From an uncultured Mycoplasmataceae bacterium (lineage in GTDB: Bacteria; Bacillota_I; Bacilli_A; Mycoplasmatales; Mycoplasmoidaceae): a DNA stretch of 5,125 bases. The notes below the pieces were generated by a model. The model was not told the origin of the DNA, made no database searches, and worked only from the letters and a program-made list of their open reading frames with translations. Below, piece after piece: positions 1 to 5,125 of the stretch (position 1 is the first letter of the stretch; each line of letters starts with the position of its first letter). Both the position numbers and the translations under genes were made by a program. The stretch is from positions 1 through 5,125 of the forward strand of contig ONDN01000033.1 of NCBI GenBank assembly GCA_900316595.1, given 5' to 3'.

Positions 1-531
1 ATTGGATCTTGGAAAACCTAAGGGTCCAGATTCTTTTTTAACTTTACCCATATGGGTAATAGAGTTCATGTATGTACCAGTAGTTAAAATTACTGTTTTA
101 GCTTTAAATATTCCTTTTGAAGTATTAATTCCTTTAATTATTTTTTTATCAACAATTAATTCATTAACTTCAATGCAATTTAAATCAATATATTTATGTT
201 GCTCAATTTGTTTAAGGAAATATTGGTGATATACTTCTTTATCAATTTGAGCACGGTATGCTCATACACCAGGGCCTTTAGAACTATTCAATAGCTTCAT
301 TTGTAAAGCACAATGATCAGCAGCAATACCTTGCATACCACCCAAGGCATCAATTTCTCTCGTTACTACTCCTTTAGCAGGACCACCAATAGATGGATTA
401 CATGGTGCTTGAGCAACAGAATCTTTTATTAATGTGAATAGACCAACATGGTATTTTTTATTAGCTGCAGCAAATGCGGCTTCAATACCAGCATGTCCAG
501 CACCAACAACAATGACATCATAATTTTTCAT
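1..531 (-). CDS. mnmG: MnmG (GidA), tRNA uridine-34 carboxymethylaminomethyl modification enzyme, N-terminal part
   Basis: MnmG binds FAD and, with the GTPase MnmE, installs the (carboxymethyl)aminomethyl group on C5 of wobble U34 in certain tRNAs in the cytoplasm. The gene reads leftward and is cut by the window edge: 177 codons of a protein usually a little over 600 residues long. The dinucleotide-binding glycine motif GAGHAG is at residues 10-15, followed by the family signature CNPSIGGPAKG (44-54, with the conserved Cys44), REIDALGG (58-65) and SKGPGV before Trp90. Trp90 is encoded by TGA (262-264), so a standard-code reading stops there wrongly; the frame is open to position 1. The GPGVW form and GVVTREIDALGG resemble mycoplasma homologues. 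The ATG at 531 follows an AAAGGAA ribosome binding site 11 nt upstream. It lies 60 nt downstream of rpmG on the same strand and is probably cotranscribed with it. Confidence 0.97.
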
Positions 532-542
532 TATTAAATAAA

Positions 543-549
543 TTCCTTT
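543..549 (-). promoter_or_regulatory. Ribosome binding site of mnmG
   Basis: On the minus strand AAAGGAA lies 11 nt before the ATG at 531. The spacing is slightly long, but the sequence is complementary to the 16S rRNA 3' end. It supports this start codon. Confidence 0.7.
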
Positions 550-576
550 GGTGCTTTGTTGATAAAAATCCTTACT

Positions 577-591
577 GATTGAGAAACAATC
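577..591 (-). other. Small hairpin directly after the rpmG stop codon
   Basis: GATTG and CAATC form a perfect 5-bp stem around a 5-nt loop, immediately after the L33 stop codon on the minus strand. No T-run follows directly, so it is more likely an mRNA end-stabilising or processing element, or chance, than a full intrinsic terminator. It sits between two genes that look cotranscribed. Confidence 0.3.
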
Positions 592-753
592 TTATTTAGC
601 TTTTGTTTCTTTGTGTATGGTTGTTTTACGACAAAACTTACAATACTTTTTTTGTTGTAGTTTTTCTGGTGTTGTTTTAGGGTTTCTTCTAGTTAAATAG
701 TTAATATGTTTACATTCACTACATTCTAATCTAACATTTTTCTTATCTGCCAT
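592..753 (-). CDS. rpmG: 50S ribosomal protein L33 (zinc-ribbon form)
   Basis: The gene encodes a complete 53-residue protein beginning MADKKNVRLECSECK, the usual length for bacterial L33, a small protein of the large ribosomal subunit. Two Cys pairs, C11-x-x-C14 and C38-x-x-C41, form the zinc-binding ribbon, so this is the C+ (zinc-containing) version; bacteria with two L33 genes often carry one version with and one without these cysteines. The interior segment NYLTRRNPKTTPEKL and the KYC-x-x-C motif are typical of L33. The ATG at 753 has an AAAGGA ribosome binding site 8 nt upstream. It is too short for many ORF cut-offs and easily missed. It is followed by mnmG on the same strand after 60 nt and is divergent from the 110-residue gene that starts at 809. 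Confidence 0.96.
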   Translation of the reverse strand: MADKKNVRLECSECKHINYLTRRNPKTTPEKLQQKKYCKFCRKTTIHKETKAK

Positions 754-761
754 AATAAATA

Positions 762-767
762 TCCTTT
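762..767 (-). promoter_or_regulatory. Ribosome binding site of rpmG
   Basis: AAAGGA on the minus strand lies 8 nt before the ATG at 753. This is a near-ideal Shine-Dalgarno site and contrasts with the plus-strand genes of the window, which have none. Confidence 0.8.
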
Positions 768-782
768 ATGAAAAAGTGTTTA

Positions 783-800
783 TATTATATTAATATAATA
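783..800. promoter_or_regulatory. Palindromic bidirectional promoter core between rpmG and the 809 gene
   Basis: The 18-nt stretch TATTATATTAATATAATA is a perfect inverted repeat. It therefore carries TATAAT on both strands: at 794-799 facing right and at 789-784 facing left. The rightward box ends 9 nt before the ATG at 809, predicting an almost leaderless transcript. The leftward box predicts a leader of roughly 24 nt that includes the rpmG ribosome binding site. No convincing TTGACA -35 is visible for either direction, which is common in mollicutes. The two boxes are only 4 nt apart, so polymerase should not be able to occupy both at once. Confidence 0.6.
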
Positions 801-808
801 AATGTACC

Positions 809-1141
809 ATGAAAAAGATTCAAATTAATGATGAGATATATAAGAAACTAGAAGAAACCTATGTAGATTTTAAGAAAAATCAAGATAAAATACCACCTGC
901 GATTTATCGTCAATATGGTGATTCTTTTGATAGTTTTTGTGAAAAAATATTATCTGATTTTGTTGAAAACATGAAAAAATCAGCAGAATTTTCAAAATCA
1001 TTTGGTGATTTATTCAAAGGTTTTGATATATCTAAATTAAAAGAAGAATTATCAGCTTTTTCATCACTTTTTTCTGGAGAGAAGCAAGAGAAAAAAGATA
1101 AAGACGAAGAAAAAAGTGATCCTAAAAACACTAAGAATTAG
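809..1141 (+). CDS. Conserved-looking hypothetical protein, 110 residues, with charged C-terminal tail
   Basis: I do not recognise the family. The protein is soluble, with no signal peptide or membrane segment. Residues 1-45 are charged and predicted helical, including a short IPPAIYRQYGDSF stretch. Residues 45-85 look like amphipathic helices with a regular Phe/Leu pattern (FSKSFGDLFKGF, then KLKEELSAFSSLFSG). Residues 86-110 are a lysine/aspartate/glutamate-rich, probably disordered tail. The ATG at 809 is preceded by TATAAT at 794-799 and has no Shine-Dalgarno sequence, so a leaderless message is likely. It contains no Trp codon, so code 4 does not affect it. The gene is divergent from rpmG and lies 88 nt before the YdeI-family gene. 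Codon usage matches its neighbours, and the open frame with a promoter at its start supports a real gene; the overlapping reverse-strand frame at 910-1131 is a shadow. Confidence 0.8.
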   Translation: MKKIQINDEIYKKLEETYVDFKKNQDKIPPAIYRQYGDSFDSFCEKILSDFVENMKKSAEFSKSFGDLFKGFDISKLKEELSAFSSLFSGEKQEKKDKDEEKSDPKNTKN

Positions 1142-1144
1142 TGT
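1128..1144 (+). other. Hairpin spanning the stop codon of the 809 gene
   Basis: ACACTAA and TTAGTGT form a perfect 7-bp stem around a 3-nt GAA loop, and the TAG stop codon (1139-1141) lies in the right arm. A second weak stem, CTTAAA/TTTAAG, follows at 1150-1166. No T-run follows either, so this is at best a non-canonical terminator or 3'-end stabilising element. Confidence 0.35.
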
Positions 1145-1193
1145 AAATTCTTAAAAAATATTTAAGACTTTGCTTATTTTTAAATATCGAAAT

Positions 1194-1221
1194 TTGTTTA
1201 TCAGTATTTTATTTGTATGCT
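1194..1221 (+). promoter_or_regulatory. Weak candidate promoter of the YdeI-family gene
   Basis: TTGTTT (1194-1199) and TATGCT (1216-1221) are separated by 16 nt, and the second box ends 8 nt before the ATG at 1230. That placement would again give a nearly leaderless mRNA. The boxes are poor matches, and read-through from the 809 gene is an equally good explanation. Confidence 0.3.
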
Positions 1222-1229
1222 AATACTAT

Positions 1230-1787
1230 ATGATCATTGCTAAGTTAAAAAATAGAAAAGAATTTAGGGAATGATTAACTAAAAATCATAATATAGCTAG
1301 TGAATGTTGAATACCTTTAAAAAGAGGTAAACCAATAGATCCTAAAACTTTTTACTATATTGATGCTGTAGAAGAAGCATTATGCTTTGGTTGGATCGAT
1401 AGTATACATAAAACTTATAACAATAAAATGATAGTAAGATTTTCCCCTAGGAGAAAATCTAGCGTTTGAACAGAACTAAATAAAGAAAGAGTTAAAAGAT
1501 TAGATAAATTAGGATTAATGACTAAGTATGGAAAATCAATGCTTCCTAAAGATATGTCATATCATATTGATAAAGATGTAGAAGTTGCTTTAAAAAAAGC
1601 TAGAGTTTATTCTATTTTTAAAAGTTTTCCTCCTTTATATCAAAGAATTAGAGGTTACAATGTCTCTTTTTATAAAAACAAAGATAAGAATACCTATTCT
1701 AAAGCTCTAGAACATTTAATTAAAGAGACTAAAAAGAAAAAAATGTTTGGTGAATGAAATGATTATGGAAGACTATTAGACTATTAA
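1230..1787 (+). CDS. YdeI/OmpD-associated family protein
   Basis: The 185-residue product matches the YdeI/OmpD-associated family, about 190 residues in other bacteria and sometimes annotated as bacteriocin-protection protein; its biochemical role is not established. Family hallmarks in order: EFREWLTKNH near the N-terminus (Trp15), a central block EEALCFGWIDS (about 48-58), FSPRRKSSVW (71-80), then LGLMTKYGK (94-102). The C-terminal domain contains FPPLYQRIRGYN and ends MFGEWNDYGRLLDY. Four of its five Trp codons are TGA and one (Trp55) is TGG, so under the standard code only the C-terminal third would be seen. The ATG at 1230 gives the expected family N-terminus; there is no Shine-Dalgarno sequence. 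No membrane segment or signal peptide is present, so the protein should be cytoplasmic. I see no linked bacteriocin or transporter gene, so context does not help assign a function. Confidence 0.88.
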
Positions 1788-1949
1788 TGCTCTAGTATTT
1801 ACCTTAAATGAATATTAATTTTTAAAAAGATTTATTGAGTAATTTTTGGGATTTTGTTCTAATGATTAACCATTTTAAATTATGATTTGCTATGAGCTAT
1901 GTTAGTAACTTCTTCATTATGTTATTTATATATAATAAATATGTTGTAA
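1788..1949 (+). other. Intergenic region between the YdeI-family and lipoprotein genes
   Basis: This 162-nt AT-rich stretch has no open frame of note and no clear terminator. TTTTTAAAAA at 1819-1828 is palindromic but has no loop. The right end holds the lipoprotein promoter, described separately. Confidence 0.5.
1902..1936 (+). promoter_or_regulatory. Promoter region of the Ig-lipase lipoprotein gene
   Basis: A perfect TATAAT at 1931-1936 ends 13 nt before the ATG at 1950, predicting a leader of only a few nucleotides, and no Shine-Dalgarno sequence is present. Positions 1902-1925 (TTAGTAA ... TTCATTATGTTAT) match 4375-4398 upstream of the PFOR gene at 19 of 24 positions. A short decoy ATG at 1941 is followed two codons later by TAA and is not used. 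Confidence 0.55.
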
Positions 1950-4265
1950 ATGCAAAAGTTATTAAAAATTTTATTAACCACAACATTACCAATTTCAACA
2001 ATTAGTACAATTTCCATTGCATCTACTAGTTGTGGTCGCTCAACAATTCATGTAACAAATGTTAATTTGGATGAGAATGCATTATTTTTAACTCTAGGAG
2101 GTTCTTATAAACTAACACCAACTATCTTACCAGAAGATGCATCTAATAAAAATGTATTTTGAATGTCAAAAGATGCATCTATTGTCACAGTTGACCAAAA
2201 AGGAAATGTTAAGGCAGTTAGTGAAGGAACTACAACTATTGCTGTAACCACTAAAGATGGCAATAAAGCAGATTTTTGTGAAGTTACTGTTACTAAAAAT
2301 ATAATTTCAGTTCAAAGCGTCGAATTAAATAAAAATACATTATTTTTAGGACTAAATAGTTCTTATAAACTAATACCAACTATCTTACCAGAAGATGCAA
2401 CAAACAAAAATGTAACTTGAAAATCAAGTAACGAATCTGTTGCCACAGTTGATAAAAATGGGAATATTAATGCAGTTAGTGAAGGAACTGCAACTATTAC
2501 TGTAACCACTAAAGATGGCAACAAAACAAATTCTTGTACCTTTAATGTTACAAATGAAATGAAATTGATTAAAATACCTGGTGGAACTAAAAGTAATGAT
2601 TTTTGATTTTCACCTTCATTTTTTTGTGAGCCATCAACAACATATAGTCAATCATTAGCTACTGCTTCAGTTAGAGCAATTAATAGTGCTGATCAATGGG
2701 AGAATGGTGTTTTATCTCAAGATGGTGACACATATATAAAAGACTTGATAACATCACGTATGCAATTTGATAATTATGAACAAATTGGATACAGAACTGA
2801 AACCGCAAGAGATTCAATTGGTTTATCATTTGGTTGTAAGACATATAATGCTAACTTTTTTAATGATGACTATAATGAAAAAACAACATTAATATTTATG
2901 CCTGTTAGAAGTTTTAGCTATAACCGTGAATGAGCTGATAATCTTTTTATAGGTAATGGAAATGAAACAAGAACTATTACTGGTATAGATGGTAATCAAT
3001 ATACATTTACTACATTGTTTAACAACCATGCTGGCTTTAATTTATCTGCCCAAGTGATTATTAATTGTTTAAAACTTTATATTGAGAAATATAACATTGA
3101 AGGACGAATTAAATTATGATTATGTGGTTTTTCACGTGGTGGTGCTGTTGCTAACAATGCTGCTGGAATTTTAGATAATGCCATTTATAACAATAATTTG
3201 AATAATTACTTAGATACAAACAAAATTTCTTTGACAAAAGAGAATATTTATACGTATACATTTGCATCACCATTAGGTGCATGTGTTAACCAATCCCCTA
3301 GCCCAAAGTCAGAGGTGTACAATAATATTTTTAATTGCGTTGACCCAAATGACATTGTTACATGTTTAGCACCTAAACAATGAGGATTTACACGTTATGG
3401 AACTGATCGATACACAGGCACACGTCTTTTCGATCCTAATTTTGATAGCGACTATAATTTAAGAAGAACTAAAATGGATAATTTCAATCTATATGAAGAA
3501 GTTATAAATTTTAAACAGTATAAAACAGATGGTAGTGTTAATACAGAAGAATTTAAAAATGTTACACCTCAAGCTGCATGAAATTCATTGTTATCTGCAG
3601 TAGTTGAAAATGTACCTACACGTTCTGACTATGTTGCTAATTGACAAAATGATGCTATTGAGTTAGTTGTAGGAATAATGAGTGGTGGTTCTGCATCAGA
3701 TTATTGAACTAAATTTATTAGTAAAATATCATCACTCAATGATGCAAGAATAATTTCATGATTGGTAACAATATTTAGAGGTGGAACTAGTGCAATTGAT
3801 GCTGCACATTGTTGAGATAATTATCAATCTATGAATTGTGCTGCTGATCCATTATATACTACATCAGGAGAGCTATTAAAATTTTATAGTTCCTATACAT
3901 ATTACCAAATATATACAAGAGTTTTTGATGTAACTACTTTGTATGATCTAAATTATGGAAGCAAACAAGTATATCATGTTGATACTAATCCTACTATTTC
4001 TAATGAAGTTCCATATGCTAATATGGTTGGAGTTAGTGCATATAATTATACTGTTTACCCACCTTATATTGAAGCACAAATTCCCGCAGGTCATTACAAT
4101 TTAGCATATAAAAAATCTGCAAGTATAAAATCAACTGGAGGATTTGTAAAAGTTTCAATGATTTCATCAAATTCTTTAAATGATGAGGTTAAATATTTTG
4201 ATGATTCGCAAAGTTTATGACCATTTATAGAATCCGATACATTTTTTATGGATTTAGTTTTATAA
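1950..4265 (+). CDS. Surface lipoprotein: two Big2 Ig-like domains plus lipase-like alpha/beta-hydrolase domain
   Basis: The 771-residue product is a predicted membrane-anchored exported esterase or lipase. Residues 1-27 form a signal peptide (Lys at 3 and 6, then a hydrophobic Leu/Ile/Thr/Ser stretch) ending ASTSC, with Cys28 as the lipid-modified residue. Residues about 38-114 and 124-200 are bacterial Ig-like (Big2) repeats, with LPEDA, NKNV before W, TVD, AVSEGT and VTTKDGNK in both. From about 215 comes a hydrolase of the lipase class 3/DUF2974-like type: VRSFSYNREW (about 319-328), then the nucleophile elbow GFSRGG with Ser395, YTYTFASP, VDPNDIV with Asp465 or Asp468, and AAHCWDNY with His620. 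These are the expected catalytic triad. Residues about 640-771 are beta-rich and unassigned. Twelve of 13 Trp codons are TGA, so the gene is intact only in code 4. The in-frame TAA at 1947-1949 fixes ATG 1950 as the start. The substrate is unknown; host phospholipid or glyceride is an inference. Confidence 0.9.
2061..2555 (+). repeat. Two tandem 258-nt repeats encoding the Big2 domains
   Basis: Unit 1 runs from 2061 to 2318 and unit 2 from 2319 to about 2555, with an 86-codon period (Trp71 and Trp157, Cys110 and Cys196 are equivalent). DNA identity is high: the segment reading ACCAACTATCTTACCAGAAG and the bases after it are identical, as is GCAGTTAGTGAAGGAACT, and most differences between units are scattered single-base changes. 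This suggests a fairly recent in-frame duplication that could gain or lose copies by recombination. Confidence 0.9.
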
Positions 4266-4374
4266 ATTTAACCCGAAATACAAATATCAGCTAAACATTT
4301 TAAGACTTGATTCTGATTTTAGTAATCTAAATTTATACATATCTTTCTATTTCTATTAGTTTTAACACATAATT
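4266..4374 (+). other. Intergenic region upstream of the PFOR gene
   Basis: This stretch is AT-rich without a gene. It contains ATTTTAGTAAT at 4316-4326, repeated exactly at 4372-4382 next to the promoter, and no obvious intrinsic terminator for the lipoprotein gene. The repeat may be an operator half-site or chance. Confidence 0.4.
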
Positions 4375-4403
4375 TTAGTAATAGTTTCACTATGTTATAT
4401 AAT
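4375..4403 (+). promoter_or_regulatory. Promoter of the PFOR gene
   Basis: TTAGTA (4375-4380) and a perfect TATAAT (4398-4403) are separated by exactly 17 nt. The -10 box ends 9 nt before the ATG at 4413, so the mRNA should be leaderless or nearly so; no Shine-Dalgarno sequence is seen. The block 4375-4398 resembles the lipoprotein promoter at 1902-1925. Confidence 0.6.
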
Positions 4404-4412
4404 ATATGCATT

Positions 4413-5125
4413 ATGAAAACTAACAACACTAAAACTATATGTTGAGATGCAAATACTGCAGTTGGTAATATTGCTTATTCATTTAGTGAATTAGCAATAA
4501 TTTATCCAATTACACCATCTTCAACAATCGCTGAATACATTGATGAACAATCAACACAAGGCAAACTAAATTTATTTGGAAATAGGGTCCAAGTAACTGA
4601 AATGCAAAATGAGAAAGGTGCTATCGGTGCTTTACATGGTAGTTTGCAAACTGGTAGTGTATCTAATACATTCACTTCAAGTCAAGGATTACTATTAATG
4701 ATCCCTAATATGTATAAAATTGCAGGTGAATTGTTACCATGTGTTATTCATGTAACAGCTAGAACAGTAGCTGCTCATGCATTATCAATTTATGGTGAAC
4801 AATCAGATGTAATGGCATGTAGACAAACTGGATTTTGTATGATTGCATCAAACAATCCGCAAGAAGCTCAGGATTTAGCATTAATTGCTCATGTTGCAAC
4901 ATTTAAAACATCAATTCCATTTCTTCATTTCTATGATGGATTTAGAACATCACATGAAATCAATAAGATTAAATTAATTGATGAAGAAATAATGAAAAAA
5001 ATGCTTCCAATTAAAGAAATCAATGATTTTAAGAATCGTGGATTATCTAATGTAAATCCTCGACAAATGGGAACAGCTGAGAACTCTGATATATATTTCC
5101 AACACCGTGAAGCGTGCAACATTTA
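4413..5125 (+). CDS. nifJ: Pyruvate:ferredoxin/flavodoxin oxidoreductase, N-terminal part
   Basis: PFOR oxidatively decarboxylates pyruvate to acetyl-CoA and CO2, passing electrons to ferredoxin or flavodoxin, using thiamine diphosphate and iron-sulfur clusters. Here 237 codons of a roughly 1,170-1,200-residue single-chain enzyme are visible before the window ends, all in its N-terminal pyruvate-binding domain. Conserved blocks: AYSFSELAIIYPITPSS (about 21-37), EMQNEKGAIGALHG (63-76), SSQGLLLMIPNMYKIAGELL (89-108), TARTVAAHALSIYG (115-128), then FLHFYDGFRTSHEI. Thr34, Glu67 and Arg117 align, with a constant offset of three, with the active-site Thr31, Glu64 and Arg114 of the Desulfovibrio africanus enzyme as I remember it. 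Trp11 is encoded by TGA. An in-frame ATG at 4392 lies upstream but overlaps the -10 box, so 4413 is preferred. The ferredoxin-cluster and TPP domains should lie beyond the window. The product is cytoplasmic and unusual for a mycoplasma. Confidence 0.95.

Noticed and set aside
2..229. Plus-strand open frame of 75 codons
   Set aside because: It is antisense to mnmG, whose conserved protein sequence continues through this stretch on the minus strand.
910..1131. Minus-strand open frame of 73 codons
   Set aside because: It is antisense to the 809 gene, has a Ser/Phe-rich composition typical of the complement of Lys/Glu-rich coding sequence, and has no promoter or ribosome binding site.
1819..1828. 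TTTTTAAAAA palindrome as a terminator
   Set aside because: It has no loop and no GC stem, and such strings are expected in DNA this AT-rich.
2061..2555. Repeats as a CRISPR array or insertion-sequence ends
   Set aside because: The period is 258 nt, in frame, inside a coding sequence, and each unit encodes a complete Big2 domain.
1950..4265. Many short open frames separated by stops, suggesting a decayed pseudogene
   Set aside because: Every internal stop is TGA in one continuous frame and falls where Trp is plausible or conserved; with code 4 the frame is uninterrupted from lipobox to TAA.
4353..4384. CTATTA/TAATAG inverted repeat as an operator
   Set aside because: It is only 6 bp with a 20-nt gap; this is expected by chance in such sequence, although it overlaps the PFOR promoter.
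4392..4412. Upstream in-frame ATG as an alternative PFOR start
   Set aside because: It would place the start before the TATAAT box, adds seven residues not expected in the family, and has no ribosome binding site.
4931..5122. Minus-strand open frame of 63 codons
   Set aside because: It is antisense to clearly conserved PFOR sequence.

Overview
The window looks like a piece of a Mollicutes chromosome (Mycoplasma/Ureaplasma/Spiroplasma side) read with genetic code 4. The DNA is very AT-rich. Tryptophan is encoded by TGA about 18 times and by TGG only twice across the visible genes, often at positions conserved as Trp in the families concerned. The large genes are therefore intact, although a standard-code reading breaks them into fragments. 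A prolipoprotein signal and the mycoplasma-like form of MnmG agree with this placement.

Layout. Positions 1-753 (minus strand) hold a housekeeping pair: rpmG (ribosomal protein L33), then the first 177 codons of mnmG (tRNA U34 modification), which runs off the left edge. Both have good AAAGGA-type ribosome binding sites. A perfectly palindromic AT-rich segment (783-800) carries a TATAAT on each strand and separates this pair from the plus-strand genes. These are a 110-residue protein of unknown function (809-1141); a YdeI/OmpD-associated family protein (1230-1787); a 771-residue surface lipoprotein (1950-4265) made of two bacterial Ig-like (Big2) repeats followed by a lipase-like alpha/beta-hydrolase domain with a visible Ser/Asp/His set; and the first 237 codons of a pyruvate:ferredoxin/flavodoxin oxidoreductase (nifJ/PFOR, 4413 to the right edge).

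How the parts fit. The left side is translation machinery. The right side suggests the biology of the cell. PFOR implies anaerobic conversion of pyruvate to acetyl-CoA with a ferredoxin or flavodoxin acceptor, instead of the pyruvate dehydrogenase complex usual in mycoplasmas. The Ig-lipase lipoprotein suggests a membrane-anchored enzyme that binds and cuts host or environmental lipid esters. The promoter regions of the lipoprotein and PFOR genes share a 24-nt block (19 identities) ending at or near the -10 box, a possible sign of co-regulation. The plus-strand genes lack Shine-Dalgarno sequences and have -10 boxes only about 8-13 nt from the ATG, which predicts leaderless or nearly leaderless mRNAs. 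I saw no rRNA, tRNA, CRISPR array, transposase or phage gene.
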